NCBI RefSeq assembly: GCF_002295065.1 | Contig: NZ_NSGG01000010.1 | Coordinates: 124,001 to 188,000 of the forward strand | DNA: 64,000 nt | Reading direction: 5' to 3' | From: Mesorhizobium sp. WSM3859 | Lineage (GTDB): Bacteria; Pseudomonadota; Alphaproteobacteria; Rhizobiales; Rhizobiaceae | Shown: positions 34,662 to 43,665 of the stretch, piece by piece | How the letters are laid out: each line of letters begins with the position of its first letter | How positions within the stretch are numbered: position 1 is the first letter of the stretch | Notes under the pieces: model-generated | Told to the model about the DNA's origin: nothing | Database searches by the model: none | Seen by the model: the letters and a program-made list of their open reading frames with translations, nothing else | Program-made: the position numbers and the translations under genes

Positions 34662-36169
34662 GGGACCCGTTCCTCGAGCAGGCCGTGGGCCATGTAGAAT
34701 TCCTTCAGGCTGGCAAGCGCCGGATGCGCCAGCGCCCGCCTCAGATAGTCGCGGATGCGCGGCAGGTGTTTCAGATAGTAAGGCTTGCCGTCGCGCTTTT
34801 CGAGCCGCACGAAGATGCCGAGGATCTTCGAATTACGCTGCGCCGCCATGATTGCATAGGCCTCGGCGAAAGCAGCCTCGTCGAAGGCGCCGGCGGCATG
34901 CCGCTCAGCGACATAGGCGGCCACCGTCCGCCGCTCGATCTCCGGCGAGACGGTGACGCGCGCATCCATGGCCAAGGAGGCGACGTCATAGGCCGCCGGC
35001 CCGATCAGCGCGTCCTGCACGTCGACGATGCCGAGCCGGTCGAGGCCGGACCGCTCCGCGCGCCAAATGATGTTGGGCGAATGGAAATCGCGCAGCATCA
35101 GCGTGTATTCGCTGCCCGCGAGGCGGTCGAGCACCGCGTTCCATTCCTTGTGATAGCCGGCCCGCAAGGCGTCGCTCGGCGGTTCGCCGGTAATCCACGG
35201 CACATACCAGTCGACCAGAAGATCGGCCTCGATCAGCATGGCGTCCCGATCGAAAGGCGGCACGTCGTGAAACACGCCGGGCGCCGCTTCCATGCGCGTG
35301 GGCCAGGCCTTGCCATGCATCATGGCCAGCAGCTCGGCCGCCGCTTCATAGCGTTCGGCGATGGGCTGGCCGTCGCTGCTCAAGAAACCTTCCGAACCGA
35401 GATGCTCGAGGAGCAGAAAACCCTGGTCGAGGTCCTGGGCATGGATCACCGGCACGCTGACGCCAGCGGCGAGCAGCGCCTTGTCTATGGCGACGAAGGC
35501 AGCGACGGATTGCGCCGTGTGGGCGATCACCGCATAGGGCTTGCCGTCGCGCACCGGCGGGCCGAGCACCAGGCGTGGCGAGTTCATCAGCACGCGCGGC
35601 GCCTGGCCAGGCAATGAGACGATCTCGTAGGAGCGGGCGGAAGCGTCGCCGACGAAATGGCGTCGGCTGGCTTCACCCCAACCGGCCGACGCCAGGAAAT
35701 CGCGCATCGCCAGCGATCGTGCCGCGCGATCATAGGCCGGTCCCTGTCCGGACAATCTCGCCACGCGGCCTTCGCCATGTTCGGCGAGATCGACCCACAG
35801 CGCATTCGCGGGCAATCGATCCCCGGCCCGTTCCGGCCACTCGATCAGCGCCGCGCCTTGGCTGAGCGCATCGTCGAGGCCGAGCTCGTCGAGCTCGTCC
35901 GGCGCGGAAAGGCGGTAGAGATCGAAATGATGCACTGGAACGCGCGTCTCGTAGCTCTGCACCAGCGTGAAGGTCGGGCTCGGCACTTCGAGACCGCTAT
36001 CATCGGCGAGCGCCCGGATCAGCGCGCGGGCCAGCGTCGACTTGCCGGCGCCGAGATCGCCTTTGAGCGCGATCGCGTCGCCGGCGCGCAATGCCATGGC
36101 GAGGTCCTCGCCAAGCCTTGCCGTTGCCGCCTCGTCGGCGAGAAAACGCTCCAGCACCATCCCTTCCAT
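34658..36169 (-). CDS. TsaE / AmgK-like phosphotransferase fusion protein
   Basis: This 503-residue protein has two domains. Residues 1 to about 150 are the TsaE ATPase: P-loop LKGDLGAGKSTLARALIRAL (about 35-54), PSPTFTLVQSYE, and Walker B region HHFDLYRLSAPDELDELGL with IEWPERAG. TsaE supports t6A modification of tRNA. Residues 165-500 are an aminoglycoside-phosphotransferase-like kinase with the catalytic loop LMLRDFHSPNIIW and IVDVQDALIGPAAYDVASL. It fits AmgK, the MurNAc anomeric kinase. A murU-like gene follows with ATGA overlap. Fusion of TsaE to this kinase is a recurrent alphaproteobacterial arrangement. Confidence 0.9.
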   Translation of the reverse strand: MEGMVLERFLADEAATARLGEDLAMALRAGDAIALKGDLGAGKSTLARALIRALADDSGLEVPSPTFTLVQSYETRVPVHHFDLYRLSAPDELDELGLDDALSQGAALIEWPERAGDRLPANALWVDLAEHGEGRVARLSGQGPAYDRAARSLAMRDFLASAGWGEASRRHFVGDASARSYEIVSLPGQAPRVLMNSPRLVLGPPVRDGKPYAVIAHTAQSVAAFVAIDKALLAAGVSVPVIHAQDLDQGFLLLEHLGSEGFLSSDGQPIAERYEAAAELLAMMHGKAWPTRMEAAPGVFHDVPPFDRDAMLIEADLLVDWYVPWITGEPPSDALRAGYHKEWNAVLDRLAGSEYTLMLRDFHSPNIIWRAERSGLDRLGIVDVQDALIGPAAYDVASLAMDARVTVSPEIERRTVAAYVAERHAAGAFDEAAFAEAYAIMAAQRNSKILGIFVRLEKRDGKPYYLKHLPRIRDYLRRALAHPALASLKEFYMAHGLLEERVP

Positions 36170-36179
36170 ATAGGCTGCG

Positions 36180-38759
36180 CTACTCGGCCGCGTCGCGGAT
36201 GCCCGCGGGCGTATCCGGGATTCCGGAAGGCTTGTCCGGGAAGGTGCAGATCACCGTGGTGCCCCTGTCCTGGCCGGTCTCGATGCGCACGGTTCCGCCA
36301 TGCAGTTCGACGAAGCTCTTGACGATCGAGAGCCCGAGCCCCGCGCCACGCCGCCGCCCGCCATTGGCGCGCGGCTCGAAGCGGCGGAAGACCGACTCCA
36401 GCACGTCCGGCGGCATGCCGGGGCCGTCATCATGCACCGAGAACTCGACGCCGTCGGCCAGCCGCCGGCAGGTCAGCCGGATCGTGCTTGCCTCCGGTGC
36501 GTAGTTCGCCGCGTTGCTGAGCAGGTTGTAGAGGATCTGGCGGATGCGGGTCTCGTCGCCGTGGAAGCTCGCCGGCGCCTCCGTCGCGTCGATCGCGAGC
36601 TTGATCCGGTGCTCGTCCAGCCGGTCGGCGACCAGTTCGGCCGCCGCGGCGATCGTCCGGTCGATGTTCATCTCGGAAATGTCGAGCTGCATGATGCCGG
36701 CGTCTACGGTGGCCAGGTCGAGAATGTCGTTGACGATGGTGAGCAGCACCGATGACGACGAGCCGACATACTCGACATATTCGCGCTGCTTCGGCGTCAA
36801 CGGCCCGGTGCCGGGCAGCGACAGCAACTCGGTGAAGCCGATGATGTTGGTCAGCGGCGAGCGCAGCTCATAGGACACGTGCTGCACGAATTCGTTTTTC
36901 AGCTGGTCGGATTTCTCCAGCGCTTCGTTCCTGTCCTTCAGCGCCCGCTCGACATTGACGGTGTCGGTGACGTCGACGAAGGTGATCATCACCTGGCCGT
37001 TGGGCAGGTGGATCACCGCGTAGCTCAGCACGTTGCCGTCGACGAGTTCGATCTGGCCGCGGCGGTCGCGGCGCTCGTCGTCGAAGCCGGTGACCGCGGC
37101 GACGAAGCCGCCCCACGGGCTGTTCGCGGCGCGCTGGTCGCACAGGTCGCGGATCGCCGAGACATGGACATTCGGCTTGACCGCTTCCGCCATCAGCCCC
37201 CACAGCGCCACGAAGGCCGGGTTGGACAGGCGCAGCCGCCCGTCCGGACCGAACACGACGACGCCTTCGGCGAGGTTGTCCAGCGTCTCGCCCTGCACCC
37301 GCACGGCGGTCTGGTAGCGGCTTTCGAGGTCCATCTTCTCGGTCAGGTTCTCGAACACCCAGGTGACGCCGCCCTTCGGCTGCGGGTTCGCCACCACGCG
37401 GATCGTCTTGCCGTCCGGCAGGTGCCACCAGTGCTCCTGCGACTCGACGGCGCGATAGGCGCTGAGCAGGTTTTCCTTCCAGCGCCGCCATTCCGGCTGC
37501 TCGGCGATCCTGCCTTCCGAGCGCAGCCGGTCGAGCAGCAGCGTGTTGGAAGGCGCGCTGAGCAGGAAGCCCGAATCGAGCCCCCAGAGTTTTTGGAAGG
37601 CCTGGTTGAAGAAGCGCAGCTTCTCGTCGGTGTCGAAGATCGCCACCGCGGTGTTCAGCTGGTCGAGCGTGTCGGCATGGCTGCGCACGGTCCGCTCATA
37701 TTCGGCGCGGATCGTTTCGGCCGCGCTTGTGTCGCAGGCAAGCCCCGCCGAGCCGTCGGCGCCGGCAAAGTCGGTGACCGCGAACATGCGGCGGTCGCCC
37801 TCGATCACGGTGGAAAGCGTCTGTTCGAAGACGGGGCGCGTCTTGTGCTGCTCGGCGATCTGCTCGCGCGCCTGGCCGCCGAGGAACTCCTTGGCTTCGC
37901 GCACGGCGGCGGCCGGACTTTCGGCCTCCACCGCCTCGGCATAGGCGCGGTTGACCCATTGCAATCGGCCGTCCGCCGCGCGCAGCCATGCCGGCATCTT
38001 CAGCGCGTCGAGCAGACCGACCATGGTGTCGTAATCGGCGCTGAGCCGCTGGTTCTCGATCTTCAGCCTGGCCTGGCTGCGCAGCGTCTCCGACAGCGAG
38101 ACGAAGCGCACCAGCACATGCGCCGCGCTCTTGCGGCCATGCACTTCCAGCGGCACGCCGGCCTGCGTCTCTATGACCAGATCGAAGGCCTTCGCCTGCT
38201 CGCGCAGCGCGGCGACCGCGTGCTCCAACGCCGCCGCCGAGCGCGGCATCAGCCAGCGGCCGAAGGCGAGGAAGGCGGACCTGTCCTCGGGCGCGCCGCT
38301 TTCCAAAGGAAGGCTGCCGATGAGCTCGGGTTTCTTGTTGTCCGTGGCCCAGACGATCAGCCGCTGATCGCGCAGGTTGAGCAGCGCCTCGGAGCGCTGC
38401 AGCGCCGCGTTGACGTCCGCGATGCGGGTCCTGAGCTGGGCATTCTGCGCGGCGGTGCGCGCGCGCTCGCGGATCAGGAAGATGGCCGAGACAAGTGCCG
38501 CGCCCATGACGCCGACGAACATGGCGAGCTGCATGACCTCGACGGTGCTGACCGGCGCCGCGGTTTTTGCCGGAAGGCTTGTGTTGGCGCGCGCGGCAAC
38601 CGCGAGCAGCGGACTGGCAAGCGCCGAGGTGGCAAGAAGCAGGGCCGGCCGCAGGCGGGCGCGAAATCCGCCGCCGTTCACCGCGCGGCCGGCTTCGTTC
38701 GAATCCTTATGGCCGCCGGAAACGGCCTTTCCCGCGCTTGGCGGGTAATCCCCCGGCAT
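36180..38759 (-). CDS. divL: DivL-type PAS sensor kinase with Tyr at the phospho-acceptor site
   Basis: The protein has about 859 residues. The N-terminus has a signal-like segment and a membrane helix (VEVMQLAMFVGVMGAALVSA, about 66-91), then several PAS domains (LDQLNTAVAIFDTDEKLRFFN; LDNLAEGVVVFGPDGRLRLSN). The dimerisation helix reads EFVQHVSYELRSPLTNIIGF: Tyr630 stands where His is expected. The ATPase boxes remain (NLLSNAANYAP, HDDGPGMPPD, GAGLGLSIVKSF). Caulobacter DivL also has Tyr here and controls CckA/CtrA signalling in the cell cycle. The start at 38759 is supported by GAAGAGGA; the longer frame has no site. Confidence 0.88.
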   Translation of the reverse strand: MPGDYPPSAGKAVSGGHKDSNEAGRAVNGGGFRARLRPALLLATSALASPLLAVAARANTSLPAKTAAPVSTVEVMQLAMFVGVMGAALVSAIFLIRERARTAAQNAQLRTRIADVNAALQRSEALLNLRDQRLIVWATDNKKPELIGSLPLESGAPEDRSAFLAFGRWLMPRSAAALEHAVAALREQAKAFDLVIETQAGVPLEVHGRKSAAHVLVRFVSLSETLRSQARLKIENQRLSADYDTMVGLLDALKMPAWLRAADGRLQWVNRAYAEAVEAESPAAAVREAKEFLGGQAREQIAEQHKTRPVFEQTLSTVIEGDRRMFAVTDFAGADGSAGLACDTSAAETIRAEYERTVRSHADTLDQLNTAVAIFDTDEKLRFFNQAFQKLWGLDSGFLLSAPSNTLLLDRLRSEGRIAEQPEWRRWKENLLSAYRAVESQEHWWHLPDGKTIRVVANPQPKGGVTWVFENLTEKMDLESRYQTAVRVQGETLDNLAEGVVVFGPDGRLRLSNPAFVALWGLMAEAVKPNVHVSAIRDLCDQRAANSPWGGFVAAVTGFDDERRDRRGQIELVDGNVLSYAVIHLPNGQVMITFVDVTDTVNVERALKDRNEALEKSDQLKNEFVQHVSYELRSPLTNIIGFTELLSLPGTGPLTPKQREYVEYVGSSSSVLLTIVNDILDLATVDAGIMQLDISEMNIDRTIAAAAELVADRLDEHRIKLAIDATEAPASFHGDETRIRQILYNLLSNAANYAPEASTIRLTCRRLADGVEFSVHDDGPGMPPDVLESVFRRFEPRANGGRRRGAGLGLSIVKSFVELHGGTVRIETGQDRGTTVICTFPDKPSGIPDTPAGIRDAAE

Positions 38760-38882
38760 GTCTTGGTCCTCTTCGCCGCTTGAATGCAAGACCGCCCTGA
38801 ATGCGTCCCCGGCCCAACATGTCCCCGGACCGCGAATCACAACAATAACGCCTGCCGGAATCGGCGTGAAGAATCATTGGCG

Positions 38883-38920
38883 CAAAAAATAAAGCCGGGC
38901 GGAAAGTCAACCACCCGGCT
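38883..38920 (-). terminator. Rho-independent terminator of ahcY
   Basis: On the minus strand AGCCGGG and CCCGGCT form a 7-base stem with a 14-base loop, followed by TTATTTTTTG. It lies 30 bases after the ahcY stop and upstream of divL. Confidence 0.88.
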
Positions 38921-38949
38921 TCAATATCTGGTAGATAATTTCGCTTTGG

Positions 38950-40350
38950 TTAATAGCGGTAGTGTTCCGGCTTATACGGGCCCTGCGGGGTCACGCCGAT
39001 ATAGGCAGCCTGTTCGCCGGAGAGCTCGGTCAGCTTGGCGCCGAGCTTGTCGAGATGCAGCCGCGCCACCTTCTCGTCGAGATGCTTGGGCAGCACATAG
39101 ACCTGGTTCTGGTACTGGCCGTGCTTGGTGAAAAGCTCGATCTGCGCCAGCACCTGGTTGGTGAACGAGGCCGACATCACGAAGCTCGGGTGCCCGGTGG
39201 CGTTGCCGAGGTTGAGCAGGCGTCCTTCGGAGAGAAGGATCATCCGCTTGCCGTCCGGGAAGGTGATCAGGTCGACCTGCGGCTTGACGTTGGTCCATTT
39301 CAAATTGCGCAGCGCCGCCACCTGGATCTCGTTGTCGAAGTGGCCGATATTGCCGACGATCACCATGTCCTTCATCGCGCGCATGTGGTCGAGCGTGACG
39401 ACATCCTTGTTGCCGGTGGTGGTGATGACGATGTCGGCGGTGGGGGCGGCGTCTTCCAGCGTCACTACCTCATAGCCGTCCATCGCTGCCTGCAGCGCGC
39501 AGATCGGGTCGACCTCGGTGACCTTGACGCGGGCGCCGGCGCCGCGCAGCGAGGCGGACGAGCCCTTGCCGACGTCGCCATAGCCGCAAACCACCGCGAC
39601 CTTGCCGGCCATCATCGTGTCGGTGCCGCGGCGGATGCCGTCGACCAGCGATTCCTTGCAGCCATATTTGTTGTCGAACTTCGACTTGGTGACGGAGTCG
39701 TTGACGTTGATCGCCGGGAAGGGCAGCAGGCCCTTCTTCTGCAGCTGATAGAGACGGTTGACGCCCGTGGTGGTCTCCTCGGTGACGCCACGGATCGCTT
39801 CCCGCTGCTTGGTGAAGAAGCCGGGCGAAGCCTTCAGGCGCTTCTTGATCTGCGCGAACAGGATCTCTTCCTCCTCGCTGCCGGGATTGGACAGCACGTC
39901 CTCGCCAGCCTCGGCGCGCGCGCCGAGCAGGATGTACATGGTGGCGTCGCCGCCGTCGTCCAGGATCATGTTGGAGGTGCCGCCATCGGTCCACTGGAAG
40001 ATGCGGTCGGTGAAGTCCCAGTAATCCTGGAGCGACTCGCCCTTGACGGCGAACACCGGAATGCCGGCCTCGGCGATTGCCGCGGCGGCGTGGTCCTGCG
40101 TGGAGAAGATGTTGCACGAGGCCCAGCGGATGTCGGCGCCCAGCGCCTTCAGCGTCTCGATCAGAACCGCGGTCTGGATGGTCATGTGCAGCGAGCCGGT
40201 GATGCGCGCGCCCTTCAGCGGCTGCTTGGCGCCGAACTCCTCGCGGCAGGCCATCAGGCCCGGCATTTCGGTTTCGGCGATCTCGATCTCCTTGCGGCCC
40301 CAGCCGGCAAGCGAGATGTCGGCGACCACATAGTCCTTGCTACCCGTCAT
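38950..40350 (-). CDS. ahcY: Adenosylhomocysteinase (S-adenosyl-L-homocysteine hydrolase)
   Basis: AhcY hydrolyses SAH to homocysteine and adenosine, keeping methyltransferases active. The 466-residue protein starts DYVVADISLAGWGRKEIEIAE and has the signature SCNIFSTQDHAAAAIAEAG. The NAD-binding loop is VVCGYGDVGKGSSASLRG, and the C-terminus PEHYRY is the family end. A palindrome-containing upstream region (40351-40515) separates it from the HPr gene. DivL lies downstream. Confidence 0.98.
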   Translation of the reverse strand: MTGSKDYVVADISLAGWGRKEIEIAETEMPGLMACREEFGAKQPLKGARITGSLHMTIQTAVLIETLKALGADIRWASCNIFSTQDHAAAAIAEAGIPVFAVKGESLQDYWDFTDRIFQWTDGGTSNMILDDGGDATMYILLGARAEAGEDVLSNPGSEEEEILFAQIKKRLKASPGFFTKQREAIRGVTEETTTGVNRLYQLQKKGLLPFPAINVNDSVTKSKFDNKYGCKESLVDGIRRGTDTMMAGKVAVVCGYGDVGKGSSASLRGAGARVKVTEVDPICALQAAMDGYEVVTLEDAAPTADIVITTTGNKDVVTLDHMRAMKDMVIVGNIGHFDNEIQVAALRNLKWTNVKPQVDLITFPDGKRMILLSEGRLLNLGNATGHPSFVMSASFTNQVLAQIELFTKHGQYQNQVYVLPKHLDEKVARLHLDKLGAKLTELSGEQAAYIGVTPQGPYKPEHYRY

Positions 40351-40459
40351 GGCAGTGCTCCGGTGTGATTTTTCTCAAAGGCGCGCCGGCGCCGGGAGAC
40401 GCGTGGGAGGGCGCGGTTGCCGGCCTGACTAGCAGATCGGTCGCCATCCGACAATGGGA

Positions 40460-40477
40460 CATAAAGAAATCTTTATG
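40460..40477. promoter_or_regulatory. Candidate ArsR-family (SahR/SamR-type) operator upstream of ahcY
   Basis: CATAAAGA-AA-TCTTTATG is a perfect 8-2-8 inverted repeat, 110 bases upstream of the ahcY start, in an otherwise GC-rich gap. Methyl-cycle genes in proteobacteria are known to be controlled by ArsR-family regulators (SahR/SamR) at ATAAAG-type palindromes. The match rests on my recollection of the motif and is inference. Confidence 0.45.
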
Positions 40478-40515
40478 CGCGCATGTCTTGGACGCGCGGA
40501 ATGTGAGGCCGGGGA

Positions 40516-40812
40516 CTAGATTTCCTCGCCGAAGCGCGAGGCGACCAGCTGCTCCAGCGCGTCCATGGCAGGCACGGCTTCCGGGCCGCTGGCGATGACG
40601 CGGATCGAATAGCCCGGGCTCGCCGCCAGCATCATCAGGCCCATGATCGAGGTGCCGCCCACCTTCACGCCGTCCTTCTCGACATGGATGGTGGCATTGA
40701 AGCCGCTGGCGACCTGGACGAATTTCGCCGAAGCGCGCGCATGCAGGCCGCGCTGATTGATGATCGGGAACTCCCGCACAACCTCGTCCGTCTGCGGCGC
40801 CGATGCGTTCAT
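40516..40812 (-). CDS. HPr-family phosphocarrier protein (PTS-Ntr NPr type)
   Basis: The 98-residue protein has the active-site His24 in INQRGLHARASAKFVQ and a regulatory Ser in GGTSIMGLMML (Ser55). It relays phosphate from enzyme I-Ntr to the EIIA protein rather than importing sugar; no permease is nearby. Presence of an HprK homologue suggests that Ser55 is a real control site. The start overlaps the EIIA stop as ATGA. Confidence 0.93.
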   Translation of the reverse strand: MNASAPQTDEVVREFPIINQRGLHARASAKFVQVASGFNATIHVEKDGVKVGGTSIMGLMMLAASPGYSIRVIASGPEAVPAMDALEQLVASRFGEEI

Positions 40813-41210
40813 TTGCTGCTCAGGAGCTGGCTGGCGACGTTGATGTATTTGCGGCCCGCGGCTTGCGCTTCGTCGAGCGCGGCGGCCATGTTGTCGCCCT
40901 TGCGGATCGAGGAGAGCTTGATCAGCATCGGCAGGTTCATGCCGGCGATGACTTCGGTGCGGCCGGATTCCATCACCGAGATGGCCAGGTTGGACGGCGT
41001 GCCGCCGAACATGTCGGTGAGCACGATGACGCCGGCGCCCGTATCGACGCGCGCCACCGCATCGACAATGTCGGCCCGGCGCTGCTCCATGTCGTCGTCG
41101 GCGCCGATGGCCACGGTCTCGAAATTGTCCTGCGGCCCGACGACATGTTCTACGGCATGCCGGAACTCGGTGGCGAGTTGACCGTGCGTCACGAGCACGA
41201 GTCCGATCAT
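40809..41210 (-). CDS. PTS EIIA (mannose-type) regulatory protein
   Basis: The 133-residue protein begins MIGLVLVTHGQLATEFRHAV with the phospho-accepting His9. It has VIVLTDMFGGTPSNLAISVM, the EIIA-Man family motif. No EIIB, EIIC or EIID is encoded here, so the role is regulatory within the PTS-Ntr system. It is followed by HPr (overlap of 4 bases) and ahcY. HprK lies upstream, separated by about 165 bases. Confidence 0.92.
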   Translation of the reverse strand: MIGLVLVTHGQLATEFRHAVEHVVGPQDNFETVAIGADDDMEQRRADIVDAVARVDTGAGVIVLTDMFGGTPSNLAISVMESGRTEVIAGMNLPMLIKLSSIRKGDNMAAALDEAQAAGRKYINVASQLLSSK

Positions 41211-41374
41211 TCTCTGGTGGCTCCCGTCATCGCCGCTTCACAGGCGTATATTATGTTCGCCAGCCATTCCAGGCGGCGGGAGCGCTATCTTGTCGACGCG
41301 CGGCCGGTTGACAAGCCCAAAATTGCGGCGGCTTGGGCCATTTTGACGCATCGCAGCAAAAAACCCGGGCCGGA

Positions 41375-41836
41375 TCATGAAAAAGGCGGGATCGGCAGCC
41401 GCGCCATCAACATCGGCAGCGCGGCGGTGACATTTTGTCGGGCGATGTCGATGCGGGGCAGCCGGCAACCCTCGATCGTCTCGGTGGCTTCGTCCTGCAG
41501 CCGCGCCATAGCGGTCGGCTCGACCAGCCGAACGACAAGGTCGATCACGGCGGCCGGCTCGAAGGCCAACGGCCGCGGCCCGATGCCGTGCACCTCGCAA
41601 AGGCCGGCGATGGTTGGCGGCACGCGGCACACCAGCCGGCCGCCACGCGCGGTGGCGAACAGCTGGTCGTCGCCGACCAGACGGGAAAACATTCCGCTGG
41701 CGCGGCAATGATCGATCAGCGCAAGCGCCAGCGTCGTCTTGCCGGTGCCCGACGGCCCGGTGATCAGCACGCCGCGCTCGCCGATCAGGAGGGCCGTCCC
41801 ATGGATGTTCCGAGGCTTCGCAGCAGTGTCTGGCAT
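41375..41836 (-). CDS. hprK: Short HPr kinase/phosphatase
   Basis: The 153-residue protein contains only the catalytic half of HprK. It has the P-loop LITGPSGTGKTTLALAL (residues 27-35 form GPSGTGKTT), a downstream LVGDDQLFATARGGRLVCRVP, and FEPAAVIDLVVRLVEP. Alphaproteobacterial HprK lacks the N-terminal domain seen in Firmicutes. It phosphorylates HPr at Ser and links carbon state to ChvGI signalling in related bacteria. It is 13 bases downstream of chvG. Confidence 0.9.
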   Translation of the reverse strand: MPDTAAKPRNIHGTALLIGERGVLITGPSGTGKTTLALALIDHCRASGMFSRLVGDDQLFATARGGRLVCRVPPTIAGLCEVHGIGPRPLAFEPAAVIDLVVRLVEPTAMARLQDEATETIEGCRLPRIDIARQNVTAALPMLMARLPIPPFS

Positions 41837-41849
41837 GTTCGGCCTGGCG

Positions 41850-43634
41850 TCAGCCTTCCGCCGGCAGCGTCACCACGAAGCGCGCGCCCTTGATCTCGCC
41901 GGGCTTGGTGCCGGGGATGTTCTCGGCCGTCAGCGTACCGCCATGCGCCTCGACGATCTGGCGGCTGATCGACAGCCCGAGGCCGGAGTTCTGGCCGAAC
42001 GCCTCGCCGGCCGGCCGGTCTGTGTAGAAGCGCTCGAAGATGCGGTCGATGTTCTCGGCCCGGATACCCGGGCCGTTGTCGTCGACGGTGACAATGTTGA
42101 ACTTGCCGGCGCGCGCCAATGAGATCGCTATGTGGCCGTGCTCGTCGGGCACGAAGGAGCGTGCGTTCTCGATCAGGTTGGTGATGACCTGGCCGATCCT
42201 CAGATCATGGCCGACGACGAAATAGCCCTTGGCGCCGGCCGGCAGCTTGGCGACCTTGAGCTCGATCTCGACGGCCTTCTTGTTGCGCGTGGTCTCGCGC
42301 GAGACCGCGACCAGATCGGTGATGAACTTCTTCAGGTCCACGGTTCCGGCGTCCTCACGCGCGAGCTCCGCATCGAGACGGGAGGCGTCGGAGATGTCGG
42401 TGATCAGCCGGTCGAGCCGCTTCACGTCGTGCTGGATTATCTCCATCAGACGCGCGCGAGACGTGTCGTTCTTCGCCAAGGGCAGTGTCTCGACGGCGCT
42501 GCGCAGCGATGTCAGCGGGTTCTTCAATTCGTGCGAGACGTCGGCGGCAAAGCTTTCGATCGCCTCGATGCGCGCGTAAAGCGCATTCGTCATGTCGCGC
42601 ACGGCGATGGACAAATTGCCGATCTCGTCCTGCCGGTCGGAAAAGTCCGGAATTTCCTCGCGGTTCTTGACACCGCGCCGCACCCTGACGGCCGCGGCCG
42701 AAAGCCGCCGCAGCGGGTTGGCAATGGTCGACGCCAGAAGCATCGACAGGATCGCGGTGACCAGCGCCGCGACACCGAACACGCGCAGGATCGCCTTGCG
42801 CTCCGCCGCGACGATCTTGTCTATGTCGCCGCCCTCGGTGGACAGCATCAAGACGCCCAGCACGGCGCGAAAACGCTGGATCGGCACCGCGACGGAGACG
42901 ATCTGCTCGCCCTGCTCGCTCACCCGCACGATGGTAGAAGGGCTGCCGGTCAGCGCCTTGACCACCTCCGGAAAGGCCGCGCCATTGCCGCCGGGCTGCT
43001 CGTGATAGACAGGCAGGTCCTTGTTGCGGAAGAAGTCGAAGATGAACTTCTCGACCCGCTCCACGAGGCCGGGCTGTTCGTCGTCGACGGGCGGCAGGTC
43101 GTAGCGCAGGATCTGGCCGCGCGAATAAAGATGCCGGGAATCGAGCAGGAGGTTCGCGTCGCGGTCATAGATGCGGGCGCGGGTGCGCGTCGGCGAAATC
43201 AGTCGTCTCAGCACCGGCGCGACGCGCTCGGGGTTGATCGGGAAGTCCAGATTGTCGAGCTGGTCCGATCCCGGCCCCAGGCTCTCGCCGGCCTGCAGCT
43301 CGAGCAGCTTTTCCGGGTCGATGCTGATCGAATCGGTTTCCACCGTCGCCGAGGCGGCGATCGCGCCGGCGATGATTTCGCCCTGCGTCATCAGGCTCTC
43401 GACGCGGGCGTCGATCAGGCCGTCGCGGAAGGTGTTGAGGTAGAGGATGCCGGTGACCAGCACGGCAAGGCCGGCCAGGTTGAGGAACAGGATGCGCCGC
43501 GTCAGGCTGGAGAAGATGTGATGGCCGAGAAACCGGCGCATCGGCACCGTGATTCTCGACACGAAGGCGGGCACGATCCGCGGCGGACGCCTAGCCGCGC
43601 CCGCCCGTCTGCCTCGCTCTACTTCCACTGCCAT
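41850..43634 (-). CDS. chvG: Sensor histidine kinase ChvG (ExoS-type)
   Basis: The 594-residue protein has a first membrane helix at about 47-67 (LFLNLAGLAVLVTGILYL), a periplasmic sensor region to about residue 285, a second helix (VFGVAALVTAILSMLLAS) and a HAMP linker. The H-box is DVSHELKNPLTSLRSAVE with His368, followed by the ATPase boxes (NLIENARSF, VDDNGPGIRAE, GLGLSISRQIVEAHGG). In rhizobia and Agrobacterium ChvG senses acid and envelope stress. It is encoded with the response regulator ChvI, which is 150 bases upstream. Confidence 0.95.
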   Translation of the reverse strand: MAVEVERGRRAGAARRPPRIVPAFVSRITVPMRRFLGHHIFSSLTRRILFLNLAGLAVLVTGILYLNTFRDGLIDARVESLMTQGEIIAGAIAASATVETDSISIDPEKLLELQAGESLGPGSDQLDNLDFPINPERVAPVLRRLISPTRTRARIYDRDANLLLDSRHLYSRGQILRYDLPPVDDEQPGLVERVEKFIFDFFRNKDLPVYHEQPGGNGAAFPEVVKALTGSPSTIVRVSEQGEQIVSVAVPIQRFRAVLGVLMLSTEGGDIDKIVAAERKAILRVFGVAALVTAILSMLLASTIANPLRRLSAAAVRVRRGVKNREEIPDFSDRQDEIGNLSIAVRDMTNALYARIEAIESFAADVSHELKNPLTSLRSAVETLPLAKNDTSRARLMEIIQHDVKRLDRLITDISDASRLDAELAREDAGTVDLKKFITDLVAVSRETTRNKKAVEIELKVAKLPAGAKGYFVVGHDLRIGQVITNLIENARSFVPDEHGHIAISLARAGKFNIVTVDDNGPGIRAENIDRIFERFYTDRPAGEAFGQNSGLGLSISRQIVEAHGGTLTAENIPGTKPGEIKGARFVVTLPAEG

Positions 43635-43665
43635 CGAATAGCAGGCCCTGGTTAATTAGTGAGTG

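Noticed and set aside
36879..38783. Plus-strand open frame opposite divL
   Set aside because: divL PAS, H-box and ATPase motifs are clear on the minus strand.
40351..40515. SAM/SAH riboswitch upstream of ahcY
   Set aside because: No conserved stem or loop of the known SAH or SAM classes was recognised; the palindrome looks like a DNA operator.
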